Positions 9,294 through 17,313 are shown, counted from the stretch's first letter. The stretch is DNA of 48,635 bases from Bacteroidia bacterium (GCA_019695215.1 JAIBAK010000025.1:1-48635); one strand, 5' to 3'. Notes: generated from the letters alone by a model not told the origin. Made by a program: numbers and translations.

Positions 9294-10247
9294 TTAGCGC
9301 AACATTGTTTTTAAATCACCGGCAAATTTCTCTGAGAAAATTGCCGCTCCTTTACTGTTTAAATGAGTGAAATTATAAAAAAGCTCCCTGTGTTTACTAA
9401 GGGAGTCCGTGGAATAATTCATAAAATAGTTTTGGGTGCCGGCCAGTTGCTGCCACGTGTGTGCCAGTTCTTCTCCGTTGCCAATCCGGTCGTTCATTCC
9501 CTGCTCTACCGGAGGAGAAAGCAGAATTACCTTTATTCCCTTAGCATTATACAATGAGATAATTTCTCTGTAGTAATTTACCAGTGTATCACTTACCGGG
9601 ATATCCAGTGAATGATTTTGCACATAACGCAATGACTCATCATTAAACTTAAAAATATGCACGGGTAAAAAACCATCCGGCTTAGGGGCGTGCGGTTTTA
9701 TTCCTTTTCGCTCTTTATGTCCTTCACGCGACAGGCGGTAAAAATGACTGTCGTAAACCGTAAGCGGATAACAGGGGAAATACTTCATTTTATTTACCAG
9801 TACGGGATCAATATCAACTAAGCTCTTATATATGGTCTCGCTTCCCAGATGAGCATAAAAATTAAAGGCCTCATACAACAGATTTCGTGTAATCAGCTCA
9901 AAAGGGGTATTCACAAAAACTACGTATTTGCATTTGGTAGTATATGAGGCAAATTCTTTAGCCAGTCCAAGGTATTGCTGAAAAGATACTCCGCTTAATC
10001 CCATATTCACGGTTGTCATTCCTGTTTGAGCAGTAATAAGTGAATCGTCTAACTGTACCAATGCTACCGAAGAACCAAAAATCATCAGCTCCGGATCAAT
10101 CCGGTGACTCATCAGCATATTTATTTTACCCGATTCTCCGTATGTATTGCACCGTACCCCCCATTCTAAATAATATTGAACACCACATAAAGAGCCTATA
10201 AGCAGCGAGAGAAAAACAACTGATTGCAGAAGCTGATTTTTGTTCAT
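9294..10247 (-). CDS. SGNH/AlgX-like partner of MBOAT acyltransferase
   Basis: 317 aa with one N-terminal membrane anchor (LLQSVVFLSLLIGSLCGVQYYL) and a periplasmic SGNH-hydrolase-like domain. Block I reads FGSSVALVQLDDSL (Ser nucleophile position), block II VNMGLSG, and the last block FYNFTHLNSKGA contains the conserved His, but the residue three before it is Asn where catalytic Asp is usual. Proteins of this type (DltD/AlgX/AlgJ-like) complete acyl transfer begun by an adjacent MBOAT. The start ATG shares one base with the MBOAT stop (TGATG), implying translational coupling; an extended in-frame start at 10340 lies inside the MBOAT gene and is rejected. The polymer that is acylated is unknown. 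Confidence 0.72.
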   Translation of the reverse strand: MNKNQLLQSVVFLSLLIGSLCGVQYYLEWGVRCNTYGESGKINMLMSHRIDPELMIFGSSVALVQLDDSLITAQTGMTTVNMGLSGVSFQQYLGLAKEFASYTTKCKYVVFVNTPFELITRNLLYEAFNFYAHLGSETIYKSLVDIDPVLVNKMKYFPCYPLTVYDSHFYRLSREGHKERKGIKPHAPKPDGFLPVHIFKFNDESLRYVQNHSLDIPVSDTLVNYYREIISLYNAKGIKVILLSPPVEQGMNDRIGNGEELAHTWQQLAGTQNYFMNYSTDSLSKHRELFYNFTHLNSKGAAIFSEKFAGDLKTMLR

Positions 10248-11686
10248 CAAAACTGAAAATAAATGAACACCTGATGTTCGAATTTTCCCATAAATACAAT
10301 CAGAAAAATAAGCAGGTAATACACTCCCCATCGCAACCAAAGCGGTTTATCGGACAACATGTGGCGGATGCTATGATGCCTTTGTATTAAGTGAACCCCT
10401 TCCAGAATTAAAATAGCAACAAGGCAATTGTATAATTCGGCTTCGGTAATTCCCAGCGCAGCCACTCCCTGCCAGGTCCATCCCTGTGTGAGGTGCGTGA
10501 GTACATACCAGGCTTTATCAAATGTTTCAACTCTGAAAAAAATCCAGGCTACGGTTACCAGTACAAAGGTGACCCCGATGTTTAAAACTTTACTTAACCG
10601 GGAATCCAAACCAATACCGGCCAGTTCCTGGGCCGATGAACGGAATTTTTTTGTACCAATTCCTATAATCTGATACACGGCATGCAGTGCTCCCCAGATT
10701 ATAAAATTCCAGCTGGCTCCGTGCCACAATCCGCTGATGAGAAAAGTGATGAAAATATTGTAATACCAGCGCCATTTAACCACCCTGTTTCCTCCAAGTG
10801 GAATATACAGGTAATCTTTAAACCAGGTAGAAAGCGAAATATGCCACCTGCGCCAGAACTCGGCTATATTTTTAGCAAAATACGGACGGTTAAAGTTGTC
10901 CATCAGTTTAAAGCCCATTACCTGAGCCGACCCGATAGCCATATCGCTATAGCCCGAAAAATCGCAGTAAATCTGAAATGAAAAAAACACTGCCGCAATA
11001 GAAAGTGTAAGCCCATTGGCCTGTCCGGGGTCTTTATATATATGATCTACCACTACCGATAGCCTGTCGGCCACTACTACCTTTTTAAAAAGCCCCCAAA
11101 GCATCAGTTTCAATCCATCGGTTACACGCGTATAATCAAATTTGTGTTCGATGTAAAACTGATGCAGTATATTCTGAGGCCTTTCAATGGGGCCTGCTAC
11201 CAGTTGCGGATAAAACATCACATAGAGGGCATATATTCCAAAATGCCTTTCCGCCTTTTGATTACCGCGGTATACTTCAATGGTATAACTCATCGCCTGA
11301 AAAGTATGAAAGGAAAGTCCGATAGGTAACAGAATGGATAAAGCAGGAATTGGATTTTGAGTGTGCACCAACCCGAGTAAGGCTGTTATGTTTTCGTTTA
11401 AGAAATTATAGTACTTAAAAACAGCAAGCACACCAATATTGGCCACCAGACTGGCAATTAGAAACCATCGCTTCTTTTTGCCATCCGTTTTTTCAATCCA
11501 GATGCCGGCAAAATAATCAACCACTATGGTGAAACCCAGTATAAGAATGTATACCGGTACAAATGCCATATAAAAATAGCAACTGGCCGTTAACAACAAA
11601 AACCACCGGTATTTATGCCGAATGGCAAAAAACATCCCCGTAACGAGGATAAAGAAAATGAGAAATTCGAAGGAGTTAAACAGCAT
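10247..11686 (-). CDS. MBOAT family membrane-bound O-acyltransferase (AlgI-like)
   Basis: 479-aa polytopic membrane protein. It carries the family hallmarks: FFSFQIYCDFSGYSDMAIG, FNRPYFAKNIAEFWRRWHISLSTWFKDYLYIPLGGNR, and LISGLWHGASWNFIIWGALHA with the presumed catalytic His in WHGASW (about residue 320). Such enzymes pass acyl groups (often acetyl) across the membrane to an extracellular glycan, working with an SGNH-type protein, which is the next gene here. ATG start; first gene of a two-gene operon. No polysaccharide synthase lies next to it, so the acceptor cannot be named; the polysaccharide cluster at 31-37 kb is a possible but distant partner. Confidence 0.93.
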   Translation of the reverse strand: MLFNSFEFLIFFILVTGMFFAIRHKYRWFLLLTASCYFYMAFVPVYILILGFTIVVDYFAGIWIEKTDGKKKRWFLIASLVANIGVLAVFKYYNFLNENITALLGLVHTQNPIPALSILLPIGLSFHTFQAMSYTIEVYRGNQKAERHFGIYALYVMFYPQLVAGPIERPQNILHQFYIEHKFDYTRVTDGLKLMLWGLFKKVVVADRLSVVVDHIYKDPGQANGLTLSIAAVFFSFQIYCDFSGYSDMAIGSAQVMGFKLMDNFNRPYFAKNIAEFWRRWHISLSTWFKDYLYIPLGGNRVVKWRWYYNIFITFLISGLWHGASWNFIIWGALHAVYQIIGIGTKKFRSSAQELAGIGLDSRLSKVLNIGVTFVLVTVAWIFFRVETFDKAWYVLTHLTQGWTWQGVAALGITEAELYNCLVAILILEGVHLIQRHHSIRHMLSDKPLWLRWGVYYLLIFLIVFMGKFEHQVFIYFQF

Positions 11687-11985
11687 ACGCGTTGATGTTA
11701 CAAATCAAACCAAAGCGCGATTAAAAACAAAGTTCCGCTATATTAGAGTAACCTCACCTTATATAATACCCCCCTACCCATGCTCCTGTTTTAAGCCAAT
11801 TTCTTATTTTGGTTCATAAGCTCTTATTAATTCCCATTTATGCTCAATGTTTAATCATATGGCTCCTTTTGGGATAATTGACATATTTTGGTAAATTATA
11901 ACAATTTATTAATCAGCAAATTATATTTTTCAGAATCGAATGGCACAGATATTTCAATAGGGCTGGCACTTATATAAACAATAAA
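11687..11985. other. Intergenic region, AT-rich, no gene seen
   Basis: About 300 bp between the divergent MBOAT operon and a T9SS cargo gene. It is AT-rich with a short C-run near 11771. It must hold promoters for both directions, but I found no convincing TTG-N19-TAnnTTTG pair, no hairpin with a T-run and no coding fragment. Confidence 0.5.
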
Positions 11986-12987
11986 ATGAAATCAATTTTT
12001 ACTTTTACAGCCTTAGCTTTAGTCTGCACGATTTTAAGCTCTACATCAAACGCAGCCACCCGCGTTTCCTCCACAAGTGGCGATTTTTCATCAAGTTCTA
12101 CCTGGGGTGGCTTTACCCCGGCAGCTGGAGATTCGCTGGTAATTCCTTCAGGGAAAACAGTAACGGTTAGCTCTTCTGTTGATTTCCGTTCGGGAAATGC
12201 CACCAAGATAAATATCGTAGGCGGTACTTTACAAATGGATAACGGAAAAAAAATGCGTTTGGCTGCATCCTCATATGTAAATCTTGCAACCAACGCCTCT
12301 CAAATTACACATGGCGGTGGCGGAAACAATACCTATATAGAAGTAAACGGTTCCATCGTATGGTCGGCCAATATTTCTTCGGGCGTAACAGGCCCTGTTA
12401 CCTACCCAACAGACGCACTTCCAGTAAAACTTACCTCGTTTGAGGCTACCCACATGACCGGATTTGTTTCCATTACCTGGACTACTGCTGAAGAAATTAA
12501 TAATGACTATTTTGAAGTTCAACGCTCAACCGATATGGTAAACTTTACAACCATTAGCCATACCAAAGGACAAGGCACTACCATGAACGTTACCAATTAT
12601 GTTGCCCTTGATGAGGCTCCATTGGCCGGAACTGCTTACTACCGTTTAGTACAGGTTGATTTTGACGGAACAACCACTCTCTCAAAAAGTGTAGCAGTTA
12701 CTACTAATAAGCTGAATACTCCTTCGGTTTCTATCTATCCTAATCCTTCAACCGGAGCGGTGTATGCTGCTTTATCTTCCGAATCGGCTTTTGAAGGATT
12801 TTCGGCAACGGTACTTGTAACAGACATCACCGGCAGAGTGGTTGCTCAAAAATCAATAAGTGAACTTACCTCTTCGGTAAAAGTGAACCTGCTTGACGGA
12901 ACCGAAAACTTACGTGCCGGATTTTATTCGGTTACCATTATAAACGGAACAAGTACACAAACATTAAAATTACAATTGCTCAACTAA
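11986..12987 (+). CDS. T9SS-secreted protein with beta-rich head, Fn3-like domain and sorting domain
   Basis: 333 aa. A signal peptide (to about residue 23, SSTSNAA) is followed by a repetitive beta segment (STWGGFTPAAGDSLVIPSGKTVTV, about 35-125) like the short beta-helices common in Bacteroidota surface proteins. Next comes the standard linker and Fn3-like unit starting ALPVKLTSFEA and running through ITWTTAEEINNDYFEVQRS to YYRLVQVDFDG (about 145-235). The C-terminus is a type A sorting domain (VSIYPNPSTG ... LRAGFYSVTIING ... LKLQLLN) directing export through T9SS and anchoring or release at the surface. No catalytic motif is visible. It is a single gene ending at a strong hairpin. Confidence 0.85.
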   Translation: MKSIFTFTALALVCTILSSTSNAATRVSSTSGDFSSSSTWGGFTPAAGDSLVIPSGKTVTVSSSVDFRSGNATKINIVGGTLQMDNGKKMRLAASSYVNLATNASQITHGGGGNNTYIEVNGSIVWSANISSGVTGPVTYPTDALPVKLTSFEATHMTGFVSITWTTAEEINNDYFEVQRSTDMVNFTTISHTKGQGTTMNVTNYVALDEAPLAGTAYYRLVQVDFDGTTTLSKSVAVTTNKLNTPSVSIYPNPSTGAVYAALSSESAFEGFSATVLVTDITGRVVAQKSISELTSSVKVNLLDGTENLRAGFYSVTIINGTSTQTLKLQLLN

Positions 12988-13020
12988 GAATTGTTTTCAT
13001 AGGTAGGGGATATAAAAAGG

Positions 13021-13050
13021 CGGTCATTTGGTAATCAAATGGCCGTTTTT
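13021..13050. terminator. Bidirectional intrinsic terminator
   Basis: Ten-base-pair stem (13021-13030 with 13036-13045, one G-U pair) around a 5-nt loop, followed by TTTTT and preceded by AAAAA. It separates the convergent T9SS cargo gene (ends 12987) and rnz (ends 13054), so it can serve both strands. Confidence 0.8.
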
Positions 13051-13053
13051 GTT

Positions 13054-14001
13054 TCAGGCGTAGAGTTGTTCGAAAATAATATCGGTGTATTCTACAAAAA
13101 ACGACCGCCCCTCAAGAGCAAGTTCGGTTTGCTCAAAAACACTGCGCGCTTCATCAAGCAACAGATTTAAATTGCTGTATCGTGCCGAAAAATGCCCGAT
13201 GATTAATTTTTTCACCCCGGCTGTTTTGGCCATTTTGCCTGCCTGCATAGCGGTAGTGTGAAAAGTTTCTACCGCCCGTTCGGCCAATTCGTGTAAAAAA
13301 GTTGATTCGTGGTATAACAAATCAACTCCCTGAATGTAATCGGCAAACGCTAAATCAAAAATGGTATCCGAAAAATAGGCATATGCCCTTGAAGGCAAAG
13401 GATCGAGCGTGAGTACTTCATTTTTTATCACTTTCCCTTCAGGGGTTACATAATCTTCTCCTGCTTTCAGCATATCGTAGCAGCCATACGGGATTTTATA
13501 AAACACACATTGCTCGCTGTTAATTTTACGCTCAAGTTCTTTTTCTCTGAAAATAAATGCACAGGTGTGAATACGGTGCCTTATGGGAATGCTTTGCACA
13601 CTTAGCTCCTCATTTTCCCATACTATTTCTGGGTTTGTGCTGCTGGTTTCATAGAAATGAATCTTAAACCGAAGCTGGGTTTGCGAATGCTTAAACTGTA
13701 CATCCATAATTTCTTTTAACCCCGGAGGTCCCGCGATAAACAAGTCGTTTTCGCGGTGGTGAAAATTCATGGTGTACAACAAAGCCGATAACCCCAGGTA
13801 GTGATCGGCATGAAGGTGACTGATGAAAATATGGTTGAGTTTACTGTACTTTAATTTATACCTCAGCATTTGTATCTGAGTACCTTCTCCGCAATCAACC
13901 AGCATGCAATGGTCGCGCAAATTCAGGTATTGGGCGCTTGGATGCCTGTCGGTAGTAGGAGTAGCCGAACTGCTGCCTAAAATGGTAACCTCAAACGGCA
14001 T
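13054..14001 (-). CDS. rnz: Ribonuclease Z
   Basis: Zinc-dependent metallo-beta-lactamase-fold endonuclease that removes 3' trailers from tRNA precursors. 315 aa, close to the usual bacterial length of about 305. The N-terminus FEVTILGSSSATPTTDRHPSAQYL and the zinc motif H62-L-H-A-D-H67 (SHLHADHYLGL) are typical. Later histidines sit in YHESTFLHE, FHTTAMQAGKMA and IIGHFSARY. Its ATG overlaps the stop of the upstream T9SS-tagged gene (TAATG), and a STAS gene precedes that, so a housekeeping enzyme appears cotranscribed with a secreted protein. Confidence 0.95.
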   Translation of the reverse strand: MPFEVTILGSSSATPTTDRHPSAQYLNLRDHCMLVDCGEGTQIQMLRYKLKYSKLNHIFISHLHADHYLGLSALLYTMNFHHRENDLFIAGPPGLKEIMDVQFKHSQTQLRFKIHFYETSSTNPEIVWENEELSVQSIPIRHRIHTCAFIFREKELERKINSEQCVFYKIPYGCYDMLKAGEDYVTPEGKVIKNEVLTLDPLPSRAYAYFSDTIFDLAFADYIQGVDLLYHESTFLHELAERAVETFHTTAMQAGKMAKTAGVKKLIIGHFSARYSNLNLLLDEARSVFEQTELALEGRSFFVEYTDIIFEQLYA

Positions 14002-14726
14002 TAGTCAGCGCGAACAATTTTAGTGTGAAACGTTTTGCCGTCAATAACCAACTGCAGAATATACACTCCGGCAGTTAACTGCTGCGTATTAAGTAAAGAT
14101 TGGTTTAACCCGGCAGTAAGTTCAAGGTTTTGCTGCATTTTTAACTGCCCGGTCATGTCATATACGTTCAGGGTGGCTGTTTGCTTTTTTAACGAAATGC
14201 ACTTGAGCGTGGTGCTTTCATTAAACGGATTAGGAGTTACCTGCATTCTTCCGTTTTTCCATAATGCCCACAGGTCTTTTACTCCTACAGCCTGATCAAT
14301 GGTAAGGTCGAGCGAATTGGTAAACGTTTGGTAAACGGGAGGCACAAGCGGAATTCCTGATTTGAGTTTTACTTTTACCGTTACATCTATTGAATAGTTA
14401 CCTGCTGATGCTGCGGGGACATTGCAGGTGAGCAGCGCGCATCCTATGGTATTTCCTTTGTAGCCGCATCCGGGTTTGTTGCATTGAATATTCATAGTGG
14501 CCGGTCCGCCCGCTACCGATAAAATGTACAATGAATCCACCGTGAGACTCATGGTATCTTTAGGAATCTTAAACTGCATTACCTGAGAATAAAGTTCCCC
14601 TTCAATTCCATTTGGAAGTGTTTTGGGGTAAACCCCGTTGTACACAATACTCAGGTCGGGAGTACATTGAGCCATTATCATATTTGATAACAACGCGTAC
14701 ATTACAAGGAGGCAATACTTTTTCAT
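14001..14726 (-). CDS. T9SS type A sorting-domain protein, Cys-containing, unknown function
   Basis: 241 aa. Signal peptide MKKYCLLVMYALLSNMIMAQ, then a beta-rich domain (about 21-150) with cysteines in AQCTPDL, NIQCNKPGCGY and GCALLTCNVP that could form disulphides. It resembles small Bacteroidota surface domains built around KIPKDTMSLTVDS and AGNYSIDVTVKV. The C-terminal 80 residues are a sorting domain (MQVTPNPFNEST ... LTAGVYILQLVIDGKTFHTKIVRAD). It sits between a STAS gene (18 nt upstream) and rnz (1-nt overlap). I do not recognise a function for the mature domain. Confidence 0.8.
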   Translation of the reverse strand: MKKYCLLVMYALLSNMIMAQCTPDLSIVYNGVYPKTLPNGIEGELYSQVMQFKIPKDTMSLTVDSLYILSVAGGPATMNIQCNKPGCGYKGNTIGCALLTCNVPAASAGNYSIDVTVKVKLKSGIPLVPPVYQTFTNSLDLTIDQAVGVKDLWALWKNGRMQVTPNPFNESTTLKCISLKKQTATLNVYDMTGQLKMQQNLELTAGLNQSLLNTQQLTAGVYILQLVIDGKTFHTKIVRAD

Positions 14727-14744
14727 CAGGCGTTAATTTAAAAA

Positions 14745-15116
14745 TTAAAGTTCGGTATCAGGATCCAGAAAATGGCGTTCCAACTGTTCCATAAAGGCAA
14801 AGTCAATGGCCTCCACATCGGTTGGAATCAATGTGAAATCAGAATCTTTCAGTTCCTGAAAAATATTTTCCTGCAACTCGGTTAAAATAAGCATCCCGTT
14901 TTGGTCGCGCAGGCTCTTTTCCACTTCCTTAAGCATAATATACCCGTCTTCGGTGCACAAAAAAACTGACGACATATTCAGAATAACAAATTTATTGGCG
15001 TTTGCCAGGTTCTTCATCAGTTCCTGCTTAAACGGCTTGCCTGTTTCTGCGTCAAGTTTCTCCGACTGCAATTTCACAAGGGTATGATGTTCTTGTTTAT
15101 CAATCGTGTATTTCAT
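14745..15116 (-). CDS. STAS-domain protein (anti-sigma factor antagonist-like)
   Basis: 123 aa, one STAS-like domain: KYTIDKQEHHTLVKLQSEKL, then KFVILNMSSVFLCTEDGYIMLKEV, which matches the strand and helix holding the phosphorylation site in SpoIIAA-type proteins. The usual D-S-S-G is replaced by C-T-E-D-G, so a Thr, if anything, takes the Ser position. An acidic tail (RHFLDPDTEL) follows. The partner kinase or sigma regulator is not in the window. It heads a minus-strand unit with a T9SS cargo gene and rnz and is divergent from the SDR gene. Confidence 0.75.
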   Translation of the reverse strand: MKYTIDKQEHHTLVKLQSEKLDAETGKPFKQELMKNLANANKFVILNMSSVFLCTEDGYIMLKEVEKSLRDQNGMLILTELQENIFQELKDSDFTLIPTDVEAIDFAFMEQLERHFLDPDTEL

Positions 15117-15214
15117 GGTTCAAATTTTCTAAAAAAACATGAGAATCGGAGCGTAATTTAGCGGCAAAAAACAAGACGAGCAAAAAGTTTAAATAAATTG
15201 CTAACCCCACGCCC

Positions 15215-15976
15215 ATGACAAAAACAGCCTTAATTACCGGAGCTTCGTCCGGAATCGGAGAAGCTACCGCCAGCCTGCTGGCCGCCAGCGGATACCGACT
15301 TATCTTAAACGCCCGCAGAGTGGACAGGGTGCAGAAATTAGCCGAAAAATTAATCCAAACCCACGGCACCCAATGCCTTATTGTCCCCTTTGACGTGCGC
15401 CACCGCAGCGAGGTGGAGCGGGCCATAGCCCAACTTCCGCCCGACTGGAAAAACATTGATGTGCTGGTAAACAATGCGGGGCTTGCCTCGGGGCTGGCAC
15501 CCATTGAAAGTGGCGATGTGGACGACTGGGAGGTAATGATAGATACCAATATTAAGGGCCTGCTTTTCGTAACCCGCCAGGTAATTCCGTTAATGATAGC
15601 TAATGGCAGCGGACATATAATAAATATTGGCTCCATAGCCGGCAAAGAAGTGTATGCCAACGGAAATGTGTACTGCAGCACCAAACATGCCGTTGATGCC
15701 CTGAACCGCGCCATGCGTATTGACCTTGCTAAATACCCAATTAAAGTTTCGGCTGTACATCCGGGAGCAGTAGAAACCGAATTTTCTATTGTGCGTTTTA
15801 AAGGCGATGCCGAACGGGCCAAAAAAGTATACGAGGGTTTTGAAAACCTGGTGGCAGCCGATATTGCCGATGCCATAGGGTATATTCTTTCGCGGCCTCC
15901 TCATGTAAATATCAACGACCTTATTATTATGCCTACCGCCCAGCCCTGTGCCGGGGTAATACACCGCAAGGCCTGA
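15215..15976 (+). CDS. SDR family NAD(P)-dependent oxidoreductase (YdfG-like)
   Basis: 253-aa classical short-chain dehydrogenase. Cofactor motif TGASSGIG (residues 8-15), NNAG, IINIGSIAG with the catalytic Ser region, and Y-C-S-T-K (about 153-157) are all present. NARRVDR after the second strand suggests NADP(H) preference. Overall it resembles YdfG/serine 3-dehydrogenase-type enzymes (VSAVHPGAVETEFS, HVNINDLIIMPTAQ), which reduce 3-hydroxy acids and malonic semialdehyde, but the substrate is not provable here. A 258-codon open frame on the other strand is only a shadow of this gene. A REP-like element begins 26 nt after the stop. Confidence 0.92.
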   Translation: MTKTALITGASSGIGEATASLLAASGYRLILNARRVDRVQKLAEKLIQTHGTQCLIVPFDVRHRSEVERAIAQLPPDWKNIDVLVNNAGLASGLAPIESGDVDDWEVMIDTNIKGLLFVTRQVIPLMIANGSGHIINIGSIAGKEVYANGNVYCSTKHAVDALNRAMRIDLAKYPIKVSAVHPGAVETEFSIVRFKGDAERAKKVYEGFENLVAADIADAIGYILSRPPHVNINDLIIMPTAQPCAGVIHRKA

Positions 15977-16001
15977 TTGGTGAAAGTTTTTTAATGAATT
16001 T

Positions 16002-16030
16002 CCCGCCTTCGCTCGCGTGCCGCGAGTGTA
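16002..16030. repeat. REP-like palindromic element, left copy of 29-bp inverted pair
   Basis: 29 bp, identical to the reverse complement of 16297-16325. It contains an internal hairpin CTCGCG-TGC-CGCGAG (16012-16026, six pairs, TGC loop) preceded by a CCCGC head. Imperfect GC-rich hairpins with a fixed head flanking a RAYT gene are the hallmark of REP elements. A transposase remnant lies between the copies. Confidence 0.75.
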
Positions 16031-16086
16031 AGCCAAACACACTGGCATGTTGCCAGCCACGAAAACTTATATTAATTTAGCGGTTA

Positions 16087-16257
16087 ATGAGTGAATACAC
16101 CAATCATCCTACTTTGCTATACTCTCAGGAGGTGATCATGCAAAAACTGAATTATATACATCAAAATCCTGTTCGTGCCGGACTGGTGACAGAACCGGAA
16201 CATTATTTATAAAGCAGTGCACATATTGCTCATCATTTAAATCTTGAAGTTTTATGA
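16087..16257 (+). pseudogene. Remnant of REP-associated (Y1) tyrosine transposase, C-terminal part only
   Basis: The frame from ATG 16087 reads MSEYTNHPTLLYS, then QKLNYIHQNPVRAGLV, TEPEHYL, stop (TAA at 16210), SSAHIAHHLNLEVL, TGA. QKLxYIHxNPVxAGLV...P.xYxYSSA is the signature C-terminus of the IS200-related RAYT/TnpA-REP transposases. The internal TAA replaces the Tyr codon of YSSA, so there is a nonsense mutation, and the N-terminal HUH and Tyr catalytic part is missing. The fragment lies between two inverted 29-bp REP-like copies, as in a decayed REP/RAYT unit. It cannot encode an active transposase. Confidence 0.8.
16127..16137 (+). promoter_or_regulatory. Perfect Shine-Dalgarno-like sequence AGGAGGTGATC inside the remnant
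   Basis: Eleven bases complementary to the 3' end of bacterial 16S rRNA, immediately followed by ATG at 16138 (AGGAGG to ATG spacing 5 nt). It would start a 24-codon frame ending at the TAA. Bacteroidota rarely use strong SD sites, and the bases also encode the expected transposase residues QEVI, so chance is quite possible. Confidence 0.25.
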
Positions 16258-16296
16258 ACAAGGATACCGGGATAGCCAAAGGCTATGGTGATAACA

Positions 16297-16325
16297 TACA
16301 CTCGCGGCACGCGAGCGAAGGCGGG
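16297..16325. repeat. REP-like palindromic element, right copy of 29-bp inverted pair
   Basis: Exact reverse complement of 16002-16030 with the same six-pair, 3-nt-loop hairpin. The two copies are 266 bp apart and bracket the transposase remnant. The right copy runs directly into a run of ten G residues. Confidence 0.75.
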
Positions 16326-16332
16326 GGGGGGG
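16323..16332. repeat. Homopolymer of ten G
   Basis: G10 at the outer edge of the right REP-like copy, 12 bp from the stop of the neighbouring T9SS gene. The left copy has only three C at the equivalent place. It is outside any coding frame, so phase variation of a gene is unlikely. Confidence 0.6.
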
Positions 16333-16344
16333 AGTTTTTTAAAG

Positions 16345-17313
16345 TTAATATATAAGTATCTTACCTGTTGTAAAGCCCCTTTCCTTATGTTCAATGATAT
16401 AATTGTACATCCCTTTATTGCCGATGCCAGTGTGAAGGGTGATAGCGTTTTGTTCCGGATATGGCTTTGTAAATACGAGTTGACCAAGTAAATTATATAA
16501 CATGATATTCATAATTGGAGCGGAAGATATTATTTCAACATCATCTAACGATCGGACAGGATTTGGATAAATGGTTATCTTTGGAGCATCGATTTTGCCG
16601 ATTGATTGTGGTGCGGTATAACACGGGCCAAACGGATTGGTTATAAGCAAATTTCCTCCAACAGAAAAACACGATAACATTACAAGTTTTCCTGAATAGC
16701 AATTATCACAAAGTTCGTTATAGATTGGATTGATAAGGCTACCCACACCTTCAACCCAAGCCATGTATAAAGTATCTGTACCTGTTTCCATAAAGTTGCG
16801 CATAAACCTCAATCGAATAGCCTTTCTAAATCCGGCATTGGTTGGTATAGAGTCTATGCTTACAACAACACTCTTTTCGGAGATAAAAGATGTTTTTGTA
16901 TGATTCAATACCTTTATGCTTATACTGTCCCCAATAGCTGCATTAAAATCGTACAAAAGAATATCGGAGCTGTCCCCGAAAAAGTTTAGATCGTATTTAA
17001 TGTAAACTTTCCTTGTTGCAGAATCTTCTTTTAAAAAACCAAACGGAAAGAACTTAGTATCGTCAACATAGTCAAATGGATTTCCTCTAAAAATTTTAGT
17101 GTATTTTATCCCGTTTATCATTGAATCCCCTTTTAGTTTATAGATCGTAGAAATGGGATTGGAGAGCACGCCATTATTGTCGTCATAAACGGTAGCACTC
17201 CACATGGCGCTATCCTTAGGGAAGGGATGGTAAACCGTAGCCTGAGCCAAGCATTTTACCGAAGCAAACCAAAGAATAGGGATTAAGAGAAGATATAAGT
17301 TTATAGTTTTCAT
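16345..17313 (-). CDS. T9SS type A sorting-domain secreted protein, unknown function
   Basis: 322 aa from ATG 17313, where the signal peptide MKTINLYLLLIPILWFASVKCLAQ begins; an upstream in-frame start at 17379 would add a 22-residue leader without sense. The mature part (KDSAMWSATVYDDN, KLKGDSMINGIKYTKIFRG, VWVEGVGSLI-type AWVEGVGSLINPIY, CDNCYSGKLVMLSCFSVGG) matches a common Bacteroidota secreted module found before sorting domains; its function is not known. The C-terminus is the sorting domain (ITIYPNPVRSLDD ... KGMYNYIIEHKERGFTTGKILIY). It is a single gene with its own promoter-like element, flanked on both sides by REP-like hairpins. Confidence 0.82.
   Translation of the reverse strand: MKTINLYLLLIPILWFASVKCLAQATVYHPFPKDSAMWSATVYDDNNGVLSNPISTIYKLKGDSMINGIKYTKIFRGNPFDYVDDTKFFPFGFLKEDSATRKVYIKYDLNFFGDSSDILLYDFNAAIGDSISIKVLNHTKTSFISEKSVVVSIDSIPTNAGFRKAIRLRFMRNFMETGTDTLYMAWVEGVGSLINPIYNELCDNCYSGKLVMLSCFSVGGNLLITNPFGPCYTAPQSIGKIDAPKITIYPNPVRSLDDVEIISSAPIMNIMLYNLLGQLVFTKPYPEQNAITLHTGIGNKGMYNYIIEHKERGFTTGKILIY

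Noticed and set aside
10248..10340. Longer N-terminus for the SGNH-like protein
   Set aside because: The extension lies within the MBOAT gene and the TGATG junction marks the natural start.
15100..15876. 258-codon open frame antisense to the SDR gene
   Set aside because: It mirrors the SDR coding frame, has Ser/Ala/Ile-rich low-information sequence, and the SDR motifs on the plus strand are complete.
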